Below, in pieces: positions 1 through 8,780 of a DNA stretch of 64,000 nucleotides. The stretch's first letter is position 1, and the number at the start of each line of letters is the position of its first letter. Under the pieces are notes generated by a model, which saw only the letters and a list, made by a program, of their open reading frames with translations, searched no databases and was not told the origin of the DNA. Where the stretch lies: positions 30,806 through 94,805 of the forward strand of contig CALEYL010000028.1 in NCBI GenBank assembly GCA_937926205.1, written 5' to 3'. Both the position numbers and the translations under genes were made by a program. Origin of the DNA: an uncultured Saprospiraceae bacterium. GTDB taxonomy: Bacteria; Bacteroidota; Bacteroidia; Chitinophagales; Saprospiraceae.

Positions 1-1
1 C

Positions 2-391
2 AGTATGGACGAATCGAGGATTAAACACATCTATGACCTGTATATGAAGTACAGCATCGCGATGGCATGCTTCCTGTTTGTCTTCATCGGCGCACCCATG
101 GGCGCCATCATCCGAAAAGGCGGTTTTGGATATCCCATTCTCGTGTCCATCATCTTTTTCATCGTTTTCATCATCCTGACCATCTTTTGCCGGAAAATTG
201 CAGAGGCACATTTTCTGCCGGCTGCAGCTGCGGCCTGGGTGCCCTCTATGGTTTTATTCCCGATAGGCGTTTTCCTGACTTATAAAGCGATGAACGATTC
301 GCAACTTTTGGATATAGACCGCTACGCAGAAGTCGTACAGCGCTTTTTCAGAAAGAAAAAAATCAAGCAGCGCGCAGATGCCGGAATCTAA
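2..391 (+). CDS. LptF/LptG-family permease, C-terminal part (cut by window start)
   Basis: The reading frame is open through the first bases, so the gene begins upstream; the ATG at 5 is internal. The visible ~129 residues hold three hydrophobic helices and, near residues 28-45, the motif FIGAPMGAIIRKGGFGYP, which is typical of the C-terminal membrane part of YjgP/YjgQ (LptF/LptG) permeases in Bacteroidota. In that family the protein forms the membrane pair of the LptB2FG ABC machine that extracts LPS from the inner membrane. A basic tail (RFFRKKKIKQR) ends the protein in the cytoplasm. The 3' end overlaps the next gene by 14 bases, so the two are probably cotranscribed. F and G cannot be told apart from this fragment. 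Confidence 0.8.
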   Translation, partial: SMDESRIKHIYDLYMKYSIAMACFLFVFIGAPMGAIIRKGGFGYPILVSIIFFIVFIILTIFCRKIAEAHFLPAAAAAWVPSMVLFPIGVFLTYKAMNDSQLLDIDRYAEVVQRFFRKKKIKQRADAGI

Positions 392-1070
392 ACATCGGAT
401 CGTCGTCGATTATTCACTCCTGCTTGAAAACCGTTGGTTTTTTGGGCTAATGGGGCTGTTTTTGTTGACAGGCGGTTATTTGCTGTTGAAAATTAACCCC
501 GGCGACGACATCTTTTTTTTTAGTGAACGGCGCAGTGCTTTTGGAGACGGCTTTTTCAAGTGGGTCACAAAAATGGGGGAATTCTGGATTTATGTGGCGG
601 TACTTCTTTACTTCCTGTTTCAAAGCTATCGCCGGGCCATAGCAATTCCTTTGTTAGGCTTAGTCGTTACGATTGTGGCTTTTGCCTTAAAAGTATATTT
701 TGCCCAGGATCGACCGATGTCTTTTCTTCGCAAACAAGGTCTTTTCGATTTGATAAATACGGTAAGCGGCGTTGAATTAAACGGCGGCCCTACCAGTTTC
801 CCTTCCGGGCACACCACTTCTGCCTTCGCATTGTTCACTTTTGTGGCGCTTTGCCTGCCTCAGAAACGAGTGGTAGGGGTGCTCTTATTTTTCATCGCTT
901 TGTTCACCGGCATTTCAAGAATCTACCTGGTTCAGCATTTTTTTAAAGATGTGTATGCAGGCGCGCTCCTGGGGCTGCTGATCGGCATGACCTGTTTTGT
1001 GGTCCAGGAAAGATGGGACAGCTCCCGAAGGCCCTGGCTGGACCGGTCATTGGCAGATATCAGACTTTAG
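378..1070 (+). CDS. PAP2-family membrane phosphatase
   Basis: This 230-residue multi-pass membrane protein carries the three PAP2 signature blocks in order: K..(6)..RP in KVYFAQDRP (about residue 110), SFPSGHT (about 140), and SR..(5)..H in SRIYLVQHFFKDV (about 178). The second His is the expected nucleophile. Relatives dephosphorylate undecaprenyl pyrophosphate, phosphatidylglycerol phosphate or lipid A; the substrate cannot be read here. The start at 378 overlaps the preceding permease gene, suggesting translational coupling. The last few codons and the TAG stop lie inside a CAGACTTTAGATTT word repeat, so the natural C-terminus may have been replaced by the repeat. Confidence 0.88.
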   Translation: MPESKHRIVVDYSLLLENRWFFGLMGLFLLTGGYLLLKINPGDDIFFFSERRSAFGDGFFKWVTKMGEFWIYVAVLLYFLFQSYRRAIAIPLLGLVVTIVAFALKVYFAQDRPMSFLRKQGLFDLINTVSGVELNGGPTSFPSGHTTSAFALFTFVALCLPQKRVVGVLLFFIALFTGISRIYLVQHFFKDVYAGALLGLLIGMTCFVVQERWDSSRRPWLDRSLADIRL

Positions 1071-1094
1071 ATTTCAGATTTTAGACTTTAGATT
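1055..1094. repeat. Word repeat of the AGATTTTAGA family
   Basis: Three near-copies of (C)AGA(C/T)TTTAGATTT run across the PAP2 stop codon. The same words, in reverse complement, recur at 39101-39135 beside the infB stop and at 48574-48607 after an OmpA-like gene. Confidence 0.7.
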
Positions 1095-1205
1095 GCGGGT
1101 GAAAGTACATTTGGAAATGGCAATTCAAATTCTGTGTTTATCTTCGGGATTGAGTTGGGAGAGGGAGAGAGTGGGAGAGTGAATGCTATTGAAAGCAGTT
1201 TGCTT

Positions 1206-1249
1206 ACCGTCCACCGTCCACCGTCTACCGTCTACCGTCTACCGTCTAC
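1206..1249. repeat. CCGTC(C/T)A tandem word repeat, copy 1
   Basis: Six consecutive heptamers ACCGTCC or ACCGTCT lie 40 bases upstream of the cytochrome c gene. The same heptamer family occurs at 44411-44444 in front of mqnC and, inverted, at 63867-63898 upstream of rpsF. Confidence 0.8.
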
Positions 1250-1288
1250 TCCAAAACAGCATTTACACAATTCTCTAATATCACAAAC

Positions 1289-1627
1289 ATGAAAAAATTA
1301 GCCATTTTTGCTGCTATAGCAGCTTTTATTGTTGCCTGTGGCGGTGCTGCCGGCGATAAAACAGCCAGTACTTCAATGGCTCCCGCTGCAGATGCGCCTG
1401 ACGGCGAAAAACTGTACAAAACCTATTGTGTTACCTGCCACGGACTGTATGGCGACATGAAGGGCAATGGGGCGATTGACCTCACAAAGTCCGAACTAAG
1501 CCTGGAGGATCGCATCAAAGTAGTCACGGAAGGCCGGACCGGCACCGTTATGGTTGGCTTCAAATCTTTGCTGGACGAAGCAAAAATCAAGGCGTTGGCA
1601 GAACACACCCTGACATTGAAGAAATAG
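1289..1627 (+). CDS. Small cytochrome c lipoprotein
   Basis: This 112-residue protein begins with a lipoprotein signal (hydrophobic stretch ending IVAC at about residue 17), then a short Ala/Ser-rich linker and a single class I cytochrome c domain. The heme motif is CVTCH at about residues 47-51, and the distal axial Met is probably that in TVMVGF at about residue 90. It is expected to be anchored in the periplasm or outer membrane and to carry electrons; no oxidase or dehydrogenase partner is adjacent. An imperfect hairpin follows the stop codon. A monocistronic unit is likely because word repeats precede it. Confidence 0.85.
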   Translation: MKKLAIFAAIAAFIVACGGAAGDKTASTSMAPAADAPDGEKLYKTYCVTCHGLYGDMKGNGAIDLTKSELSLEDRIKVVTEGRTGTVMVGFKSLLDEAKIKALAEHTLTLKK

Positions 1628-1649
1628 TGTGGCATGAAATGGGGTTTGT

Positions 1650-1715
1650 AACTATCTTACCACATAGGTCACAATCATTTATGCCCATTTACAGGTATCT
1701 ATGTGGTAGATAGTT
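1650..1715. terminator. Long hairpin after cytochrome c gene (CCACATAG family)
   Basis: AACTATCTTACCACATAG at 1650-1667 pairs with CTATGTGGTAGATAGTT at 1699-1715 with one bulge. There is no T-run. The CCACATAG word recurs in the hairpin at 38174-38223, so this may be a mobile palindromic repeat used as a gene end. Confidence 0.55.
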
Positions 1716-1743
1716 GCATTTTTCATTCTTTATCCTTTTTATC

Positions 1744-2487
1744 ATGAAAAGACTGCTCCTTTTTCAAAAATTACTGGCGTTTGCAATCCTGTTGCTGTTT
1801 ACCATTGCCGCTAAGGCAGTAAATACAAAAACGCCCCGCATTCAGGAAAATCGCGAGTTTTCAGTCCGACAGTTTTCGGAAAGCTCGAATGCCGATTTGG
1901 AGAAAATGCTGGGTAAAAAATTAAGCTGGAAAGAGCGCTTCGTTTATAATATCCTGAAAAGGAAGCTAAAGAAAGCAGTTCAGAAAAATCCGGCTTTGGG
2001 GGCGCTTCCATTTGGCGAAGGTTTCAAATCGCCTTGTGTCAGAATTACCCTGCACAATGGAGAAGTGGTGGAGGCTGAAATTATTGAAATCAAGGCCACC
2101 AGAGTTGTATACCGGAGATGCGGCAGACCGGACTCACCTGAAATTGACATTTCAAAAGATGATGTTGATCGCATTGAAGATGCAGACGGGCGGCTCCTTT
2201 TCGAGGATAAGGACGAGCCGGATCAGTCATACAGCGTTGTTGATTATGATCAGCCCAAAAAGGATCAAATGGCCGTTTGGGGTTTTGTCTGCGCGGTAGC
2301 AGGGTTTTTGTTCGCCCCATTGTTTCTTGTAGGGCTCATTCTGGGTGGAATCAGCCTTGACCGCATTCGGCGGAATCCTGATAAATACAGAGGCCGTGGA
2401 CTTGCTTTAGCCGCCGTGATTATTGGCGGGGTGGTCATTTTACTGGCGATTTTTATTATTGCACTCTTTGCAGCTTCATTTGGATAA
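1744..2487 (+). CDS. DUF4190-like membrane protein with signal peptide
   Basis: A start at ATG 1744 gives a 247-residue protein with a clear N-terminal hydrophobic segment ending AAKA. A charged middle region follows; residues about 95-150 (VRITLHNGEVVEAEIIEIKATRV and on) resemble a short beta domain found in Bacteroidota surface proteins. The last ~70 residues hold two hydrophobic helices around GGISLDRIRRNPDKYRG, the pattern of DUF4190 small membrane domains. A longer TTG-started frame from 1714 would begin inside the preceding hairpin and is less likely. The gene lies 6 bases upstream of anmK and may share its transcript. Function is unknown. Confidence 0.7.
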   Translation: MKRLLLFQKLLAFAILLLFTIAAKAVNTKTPRIQENREFSVRQFSESSNADLEKMLGKKLSWKERFVYNILKRKLKKAVQKNPALGALPFGEGFKSPCVRITLHNGEVVEAEIIEIKATRVVYRRCGRPDSPEIDISKDDVDRIEDADGRLLFEDKDEPDQSYSVVDYDQPKKDQMAVWGFVCAVAGFLFAPLFLVGLILGGISLDRIRRNPDKYRGRGLALAAVIIGGVVILLAIFIIALFAASFG

Positions 2488-2493
2488 AAAACC

Positions 2494-3609
2494 ATGTCAC
2501 AAAACACCATAACTTATAAAGCACTGGGCCTGATGTCGGGCAGTTCGCTGGACGGCCTGGATCTCGCTTACTGTGAAATGACCTTTGCTGAAAACGGCGC
2601 GCTGTCTGGTTGGCATTTGATTGCTGCCGATACGATGCCTTTTTCAGCAGCATGGAAAAAGAAACTGGTTGAACTACCAACGGGTACCGCTCTGGAATTG
2701 GCGGAAGCCCACGCCACTTTTGGGGAATACCTCGGTGATCTGATCAACGGGTTTTTAGAGGAGAACCGCCTTGTTCCTGACTTTATCGCCTCGCACGGAC
2801 ACACCATCTTTCATTACCCCGATAAGCGTTTTACCACCCAAATCGGCGACGGTGCTGCCATCTCAGCCCGCACAGGCCGGGTGGTCATCGACAATTTTCG
2901 GGCACAGGACATTGCCCTTGGCGGGCAGGGCGCTCCCCTGGCGCCTCTGGCAGATCGCGTGTTGTTCAATGAATACGATTTTTGCCTCAACATCGGCGGG
3001 ATCGCCAACCTCACCTTTAAAGCCGATGGCGGGCGATACGTAGCCTACGATATCGGCGGCGCCAACCAGGTGTTGAATGCACTGGTACAAACGATTGGCT
3101 TAGCTTACGATGACAGAGGAAAACTGGCAGCGGGCGGCAAACTGGATACGGCATTGAAAAACAAAGCCGACGCTTTGCCCTATTTTAGCCAGCCCTACCC
3201 AAAATCTTTAGGCAACGATTGGGTACGCCGCGAACACATCCCGGTATTTCTTGAATCCGAAGCTTTACTGGAAGACAAGCTCCATACCGCCTGCATTCAG
3301 ATAGCCGGACAGATAGCCACGCATCTTGCACAAACGCTGGAAAGAGAGGGCGTTCAGCGTTCCCGTTACAAACTATTAGCCACGGGCGGCGGTGCAATGA
3401 ACGATTTTTTAATGGATTGTATCCGCGAGACCTGCTCCGGGCTTAAAGTGGATGTTGTTGTCCCCGATGCACGCATCATTGGCTTTAAAGAAGCGATTCT
3501 GATGGCGCTCATGGGCGCCCTGCGCATGATGGGATTGCCCAATTGTATTGCTTCGGTAACTGGTGCGCAACAGGATGCGGTAAGCGGGGCGGTACATTGG
3601 GGGAAATAA
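2494..3609 (+). CDS. anmK: Anhydro-N-acetylmuramic acid kinase
   Basis: AnmK phosphorylates and hydrolyses 1,6-anhydro-MurNAc to MurNAc-6-phosphate, a step of peptidoglycan recycling in the cytoplasm. The 371-residue length is normal for the family. Visible motifs are the N-terminal phosphate loop LGLMSGSSLDGLDLAYC (residues about 12-28), GQGAPLAPLAD (about 146), NIGGIANLTF (about 167), YDIGGANQVLNAL (about 185) and ATGGGAMN near residue 296. The stop lies 5 bases from the convergent acyl-CoA ligase stop, leaving no room for a separate terminator. No murQ or AmpG-like gene is visible nearby. Confidence 0.93.
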   Translation: MSQNTITYKALGLMSGSSLDGLDLAYCEMTFAENGALSGWHLIAADTMPFSAAWKKKLVELPTGTALELAEAHATFGEYLGDLINGFLEENRLVPDFIASHGHTIFHYPDKRFTTQIGDGAAISARTGRVVIDNFRAQDIALGGQGAPLAPLADRVLFNEYDFCLNIGGIANLTFKADGGRYVAYDIGGANQVLNALVQTIGLAYDDRGKLAAGGKLDTALKNKADALPYFSQPYPKSLGNDWVRREHIPVFLESEALLEDKLHTACIQIAGQIATHLAQTLEREGVQRSRYKLLATGGGAMNDFLMDCIRETCSGLKVDVVVPDARIIGFKEAILMALMGALRMMGLPNCIASVTGAQQDAVSGAVHWGK

Positions 3610-3614
3610 TTTGT

Positions 3615-5111
3615 TTAACTTCCCAACGCTCTTTTATTAATTTTCCCGGTATCATTTTTCGGTAGGGCCTCGAGAAAAGTAATGTATTTCGGAATTTTAT
3701 ATTTGGCTAAATGCTTTTCGCAATGCGCCAGTAATGAGGCTTCAGAAAGGTTGTTTCCCACAACAAAAGCTTTGCCGCATTCTCCCCATTTTGCATCCGG
3801 AACGCTAATGACCGCTGCTTCCACGACACCCGGGCAGCTAAGGAGTACCCGTTCTATCTCTGCAGGGTAAACGTTTTCGCCACCGGAAATGAACATGTTT
3901 TTGATGCGATCTACGACATAAAGGTATTCCTCCTCGTCCTGACGCACCAGGTCGCCCGTATAAAACCAGTTGTCCTTGATGGCACTTTGTGTAGCGGCTT
4001 CATTTTGCCAATACCCCGGTGTCACCATGGGGCCACGCAGGAGCAGTTCTCCCGGTTCGTTCCGGCCAACGGGTTCGCCTTTTTCGTTGACAATTTTGAT
4101 CTCCACATAAAAATTGGGGCGCCCGATGGAGCCTTTTTTTCGTATGGCGTCGCTTTGATGGAGGGAAGTCAGGTTTGGACCCACTTCTGTCATGCCATAT
4201 CCCTGCCGGATGGGCACGTGTTTGCTGTGCCAACGCTCGATCAATGGAATGGGCATGGGCTCACCGCCAACGATGATGTAGTGAAGATTTGAAAAATCAG
4301 CCAACTGAAAACCGGGCTGGTCGGCAATCATTTTGAGCATGGTGGGCACCCCCATGAATAGCGTGCATTGTTCCGACTCAAGTAATCCCAGAATGGTCTC
4401 CGGGTCGAATTTTTTGATCAGGCAGGTATAAGCGCCATGGTGCAGAAAAGGCAGGGTCAGTACATTCCAGCCGCCGGTATGAAAAGGAGGCATGCAGTTG
4501 ACCGTGCGGCTTTCCGAATTGATGATGAGCGACATCGCGGTATTGATGCTGTTCCAAAACAACATCTTGTGCGTGTACAGGGCGCCTTTGGGGAAACCCG
4601 TTGTGCCGGAAGTGTAAAGGATGAAAATCGGATGGTCTTCTTCGACGGCCCTAACGCTGAAATCCCGGTCTTCCGGTCGCGCCATGTCCAAATCGCAAAA
4701 AAAGCTCAGAGCCTCCATCCTCCAGTGATTGGCTACCAGGCCCGAAGCCGGTGATTCGCGTACCAGATGTTCAAATTTTTCTTCCGCTATCAAAAGCGAA
4801 GGCATGGAGTTGCCAATCAAAAAATCAATTTCCGAAGCGGTCAGACGGTAGTTAAGCGGCACCAGGATAATTCCCGTTTTCTGGGCAGCGGCAAAAAGTG
4901 CCAGGTACTCAAGGCCATTTTCTGCCAACACGGCAATGCGGTCGCCAATACGCAATCCCAATACGTTGCTGAAGTGGTGCGCCAGCCGGTTGCCCACGCG
5001 GTTTAGTTCGCTGTACGTATAGGTTCGTCCGCTTTCCCAGGCTTTCAAAGCCACGCGATCAGGAGCGTATAAAGCCCAACGGGCTGTCCAGTCTTGTTGC
5101 AGTATTTTCAT
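3615..5111 (-). CDS. AMP-dependent acyl-CoA synthetase
   Basis: This 498-residue ANL-superfamily enzyme should activate a carboxylic acid, probably a fatty acid, to acyl-AMP and then acyl-CoA. Core motifs are intact: P-loop YTSGTTGFPKGA (about residue 167), GYGMTE (about 300), YTGDLV (about 384), RIKNMFISGGENVYP (about 400) and the C-terminal catalytic lysine in PKNDTGKINKRAL. The start is 14 bases after the stop of the upstream KAS III-like gene, so the two form an operon in which the ligase may make or salvage the acyl substrate. The chain-length specificity cannot be read. It is not an OleC-type beta-lactone synthetase by any feature I can see. Confidence 0.88.
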   Translation of the reverse strand: MKILQQDWTARWALYAPDRVALKAWESGRTYTYSELNRVGNRLAHHFSNVLGLRIGDRIAVLAENGLEYLALFAAAQKTGIILVPLNYRLTASEIDFLIGNSMPSLLIAEEKFEHLVRESPASGLVANHWRMEALSFFCDLDMARPEDRDFSVRAVEEDHPIFILYTSGTTGFPKGALYTHKMLFWNSINTAMSLIINSESRTVNCMPPFHTGGWNVLTLPFLHHGAYTCLIKKFDPETILGLLESEQCTLFMGVPTMLKMIADQPGFQLADFSNLHYIIVGGEPMPIPLIERWHSKHVPIRQGYGMTEVGPNLTSLHQSDAIRKKGSIGRPNFYVEIKIVNEKGEPVGRNEPGELLLRGPMVTPGYWQNEAATQSAIKDNWFYTGDLVRQDEEEYLYVVDRIKNMFISGGENVYPAEIERVLLSCPGVVEAAVISVPDAKWGECGKAFVVGNNLSEASLLAHCEKHLAKYKIPKYITFLEALPKNDTGKINKRALGS

Positions 5112-5125
5112 GTTACCATTGTAGC

Positions 5126-6115
5126 TTACATCCTGAACAAAGCTGCTGCAAACGCCAATCCACCACCACTGCCAATAAACAACACGTGATCACCCGGGTT
5201 TACTTTTCCTTTTTCCCAGGCATCGTTTAAAGCCATAGGGATACAGGCAGAACCGGTATACCCATAGTGGTGCATGATGGTATGGGCGCGGTCATGTGGC
5301 ACGTTAAGCCGGTCCATGGTTTCCCGGATGCTGTTGATGTTGATCTGGGTAATGAAATAATGCTGAACGTCCTGTGGCTTTATGCCACTGCGCCGGCAAA
5401 GCGTTTCTGCCATGGATGACCAACGTTCGGGATTGAGTTCTTTGGGAAATTTCTGAACAAATTTGAGCAAATGATCGCCATTTGCAAACATTTCAGGATT
5501 TATGGGTTGTCGCGTTCCGCCGCCATAGATGCCCATCCAGCCGTTGTATTGTCCGGCAGAGTGTAGCTGACTGCTCAGAAAACCCCGGTTCCCGTCTTTT
5601 TCCGCTTTCAGAACGACCGCACCGGCGCCATCTGCGAAAAGCGTCACTGTTTTTTTATCCTTAAGATTCAAATATTTACTCATGGCATAAGCGCCTACTA
5701 CCAGTACGTATTCGTAGTGCTCATCAGCCCGGATGTATTTGCTGCCTGCATCAAGAGCGGTAACAAATCCGGCACAAGCCGTATTGATGTCAAATGTGCC
5801 TGCTCTGACTGCCCCAAGCCGATGCTGTAAGACTGCCGCCGTAGAGGGCGAAATAAACTCAGGCGTGTCGGTGGCCAACACAATCAGATCGAGCTGCTCC
5901 GGAGCTACACCGGCACGTTCCAGTGCCTGAAAAGAAGCCTTTTCAGCCAGATCGGCCGTAGATTCTCCCTCAAGGCACCAGTGGCGCTCATAGATCTGGA
6001 CATTTTCGCGCAGCCAGGTATCCACGTCTTCGCCCAGCAATTCGTTGAAAAACTGGTTGGGAATAACCCGTTCCGGCGCATAGGCGCCCACAGATAGAAT
6101 TGCGGCATTCCGCAT
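5126..6115 (-). CDS. KAS III (FabH)-like thiolase-fold protein lacking His/Asn
   Basis: The 329 residues follow the FabH fold from start to end. The nucleophile Cys is present (Cys114 in NTACAGF). In true FabH the HQAN motif supplies the catalytic His; here the aligned segment is ITQIN with Thr256 in its place. The second active-site residue, Asn of GNTSAAS, is replaced by Tyr286 in GYTGSAC. Decarboxylative condensation with malonyl-ACP needs His and Asn in the known enzymes, so this protein more likely performs acyl transfer, a different condensation, or a non-catalytic role. It is the first gene of a pair with the acyl-CoA ligase downstream. Assignment to the KAS III family is firm; the reaction is not known. 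Confidence 0.85.
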   Translation of the reverse strand: MRNAAILSVGAYAPERVIPNQFFNELLGEDVDTWLRENVQIYERHWCLEGESTADLAEKASFQALERAGVAPEQLDLIVLATDTPEFISPSTAAVLQHRLGAVRAGTFDINTACAGFVTALDAGSKYIRADEHYEYVLVVGAYAMSKYLNLKDKKTVTLFADGAGAVVLKAEKDGNRGFLSSQLHSAGQYNGWMGIYGGGTRQPINPEMFANGDHLLKFVQKFPKELNPERWSSMAETLCRRSGIKPQDVQHYFITQININSIRETMDRLNVPHDRAHTIMHHYGYTGSACIPMALNDAWEKGKVNPGDHVLFIGSGGGLAFAAALFRM

Positions 6116-6163
6116 ATTGTATGGTTTTATACCTCGGAATCAATGAAGAAGGAAAACAAGTGC

Positions 6164-6209
6164 AAAACCGGCGGGCAGCGCCACTCCTCAGCAGCGCCGC
6201 CCCGGTTTT
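6164..6209 (-). terminator. GC-rich hairpin terminator after the TonB receptor gene
   Basis: AAAACCGG..GCGC at the left and GCGC..CCGGTTTT at the right form a long imperfect stem. Read on the minus strand the stem ends GGTTTTGC, a short T-run, 60 bases after the receptor stop codon. Confidence 0.6.
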
Positions 6210-6269
6210 GGGAGTATTAGGCTAAAAGTATACTTTTCAACCTGATCCGGTTTTCCGGAACGGGATCTG

Positions 6270-8747
6270 TTACTTTTTACCGCCAATAGCAGGTAGGTTG
6301 ATTTTGACTTCTATGGAATACAAAGGCGCAATCGGAGGAGACGCTACAAACTCGCGCACTTCCTGATCGAGCACATTCACCACCTGGCCTGCAACCGTCA
6401 GATACCGGTTGATTTTGTATCCGAGTGCAAGGTCTAGATTGAAGAAACCACCCAGCGGACCATAGTTGAAAGAACGACCGACGCGTGCGTTTTCGATAAC
6501 CGGTGAACCGCCATAAATAAGATCCGGGTTGGTTTTGGCAGCAACGTTGATGCCGGAGAAGAAATCGTATTTGTCTACCCAACGGCCAAAAAGGGAGCCG
6601 AAGAACTTGCTTTTAGAATAGCTCAGGCCGAGGCCCAGTTTGTGCGTTGGGGTATTGATCGGCAGGTCATTTTCATCCACTTTGCCATTCTTGTTGCCGT
6701 CGTTGGCCAGGTCGTCTGTATTGAGATTGAAATCAAACCAGGAGTAATTCACCGTACCGAGCAATCCATCGGCGAAGCTGTAATTCAACGATACGTCGGC
6801 GCCATAAGTATTGACTTCCCCAAAGTTGACATAGGTCAGCACAAATGCTGCTCCGGTTGGAGGCGTTCCCGGTACGACGGCACTCATGTCCTGATCGCCG
6901 CGGTGTGTAACCGTGCGGCCATTGGTGGCAATGTTGATGGCCGGACTCAGGAAGTTTTGCGAAATGTTGTAGTACGCATTGGCGTCGAAGTATAATTTTT
7001 TACCGATCGTACCTTTGTAACCTACCTCAAATGTTTCGATGGTTTCCACCGTCAGCGCTTCGATTTTCGAGCCATCGGAAAGTGTAAAGCCGGCGCCGTT
7101 GCCCAAAAGCAAACCACCGAAGATGTTGGCTTCCAGGTTCAGAATGGTTGGTGCAGCAATCCCTTTTCCATAGGTGAGACGGGCAGAACCGGTATTGTTG
7201 AAATACACCAAAGCTGCTTTCGGAATGAAGTTGAAGCCATACAGGTCGTGGTTATCGGCGCGACCAGCCAGCACTACTTTGAAATTGCTGCCAAACTGCC
7301 GCTCCAATTGCAGGTAACCGCCAACCTGAGCAATGTCAATTGTGCCATCTGCATCCAGCAGGTAAGTGCCGTCGCTATCCGCCTTGTCACCCTGGTACTG
7401 GACGCCTACAATGAAATCGAATAATTTGCCTGCCTTGTTGTTGTACTGAACTTCTCCGTTGATGCGGCTGGAGTTGTCTTTGAAGATCGAACCGCGGTTC
7501 AGGGCGATGCCAAAGGTGGAGTTCCACTGTTCCGTGAAAGAACGACGGCGCGATTCTTCCTCTGAAAATCCGGCGTTTTTGAAACTCAGGTAGTTCTGCG
7601 TACGCTGGTTCATGGCGTAAGTATCTTCCGTTCCCGATTTGGTGTAGTAAACCTGTGCGAACAAACGCGGTGAAACGTAGCGCAATTGACCCCAGCCAAC
7701 CGTCCAGTCAATGATTTGGTTGCGACCGGCATTGGTATTGCCGATGTTGTTGCTTTTGCTGTAACCGCCGGAAAGGATCAGGTCCGATTTATTGGTCAGG
7801 GAATAATACAACGCTGCTTCACCCCTGAGGGAGTTGAATTTCGGATCCAGTTCCAGCTCCGGTGCGGCCTGTGCGCCAAAATAAACAGTATCCGTAAAGG
7901 CAAATTCTTCACCCTGCGTGTACTCTGCACTGATTTTAAAAGCCAGTTTATCGCTGAATTTGCTGGCGTGGCGGATGCGTCCGCTGATGACGCTTTGATT
8001 GCCGGCACCCAATACGATGGTGGTACCCTCAGAGGTGCGGGGATCCTTCGTGATGGTATTCAGCAAGCCGTTGTGGGCGTTCGGGCCATACAATGCCGAA
8101 GAAGGACCCAGTACGACTTCTACGCGTTCGATGTCTTCCTTCACCGTGGTGCTCAATGCACCAAGCGGCAGTCCGGTAGCGATGAGCGACGACAATCTGC
8201 CGTCATTAATTTGAAGGTTTTTCGGGTTGAAGGCGCTGTTGAAGCCACGGGCGTTCACCCCAATACCCAAAACGCCGGAGCGCACATAATCTACTCCTTT
8301 TTGGCGGCCCAAAAGCTCAGCGGCATTAAAAGAAGGCTGTTCGCTGAGTGCCTGAGCCCCGATAACGGAGATCGTAGCCGGAGCATTGGTTAGTTTTTCC
8401 GCTTTGCGCGAAACGGATACAATCACTTCCTCGCCGAGCAACCCGGAGCTTTCCAGGTCAAAGTTGAGCGTTGCATTCCCGCCTGCAGGAACGCTGACAC
8501 TTTGTTCAATTGTTTTGTAACCCACATAGGAAACAATCAATTTTTGAGTGCCTGCCGGCAAATCGAGCGTATATTTGCCCATGTTGTCCGTGGCTGCGCC
8601 TGAAGTGGCGCCATCTACAAAAATGTTGGCGCCGATAAGCGGTTCCTTCGTCTCCTGGTCGGTGACCATCCCGGAAACCGTACCACGCTGCGCGAAACCC
8701 AGGGTGCATAATGCCGCCAGTGAAAGGCTGAGTAGCAATTTCTTCAT
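6270..8747 (-). CDS. TonB-dependent outer-membrane receptor with carboxypeptidase-like N-domain
   Basis: This 825-residue protein has a signal peptide (ends ALCTLGFAQ), a CarboxypepD-regulatory-like beta domain at about 20-105 (GTVSGMVTDQETKEPLIGANIF), a plug domain at about 120-240 (APATISVIGAQAL; GPSSALYGPNAHNGLLNTITKDP) and a C-terminal beta barrel. The architecture is that of Bacteroidota TonB receptors which import large or scarce ligands through the outer membrane. No SusD-like partner is adjacent, so a polysaccharide substrate is not indicated; siderophore, cofactor or metal uptake is as likely. Its leader carries an inverted repeat. It is transcribed alone, with a terminator behind it. 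Confidence 0.9.
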   Translation of the reverse strand: MKKLLLSLSLAALCTLGFAQRGTVSGMVTDQETKEPLIGANIFVDGATSGAATDNMGKYTLDLPAGTQKLIVSYVGYKTIEQSVSVPAGGNATLNFDLESSGLLGEEVIVSVSRKAEKLTNAPATISVIGAQALSEQPSFNAAELLGRQKGVDYVRSGVLGIGVNARGFNSAFNPKNLQINDGRLSSLIATGLPLGALSTTVKEDIERVEVVLGPSSALYGPNAHNGLLNTITKDPRTSEGTTIVLGAGNQSVISGRIRHASKFSDKLAFKISAEYTQGEEFAFTDTVYFGAQAAPELELDPKFNSLRGEAALYYSLTNKSDLILSGGYSKSNNIGNTNAGRNQIIDWTVGWGQLRYVSPRLFAQVYYTKSGTEDTYAMNQRTQNYLSFKNAGFSEEESRRRSFTEQWNSTFGIALNRGSIFKDNSSRINGEVQYNNKAGKLFDFIVGVQYQGDKADSDGTYLLDADGTIDIAQVGGYLQLERQFGSNFKVVLAGRADNHDLYGFNFIPKAALVYFNNTGSARLTYGKGIAAPTILNLEANIFGGLLLGNGAGFTLSDGSKIEALTVETIETFEVGYKGTIGKKLYFDANAYYNISQNFLSPAINIATNGRTVTHRGDQDMSAVVPGTPPTGAAFVLTYVNFGEVNTYGADVSLNYSFADGLLGTVNYSWFDFNLNTDDLANDGNKNGKVDENDLPINTPTHKLGLGLSYSKSKFFGSLFGRWVDKYDFFSGINVAAKTNPDLIYGGSPVIENARVGRSFNYGPLGGFFNLDLALGYKINRYLTVAGQVVNVLDQEVREFVASPPIAPLYSIEVKINLPAIGGKK

Positions 8748-8780
8748 GACATGTTAAGTTTTATTGTTTAATACTTTGTG

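Noticed and set aside
3615..6115. Olefin (oleABCD) or beta-lactone cluster
   Set aside because: No OleB- or OleD-like gene is present, the ligase has ordinary acyl-CoA synthetase motifs, and the KAS III-like protein lacks residues that OleA keeps.
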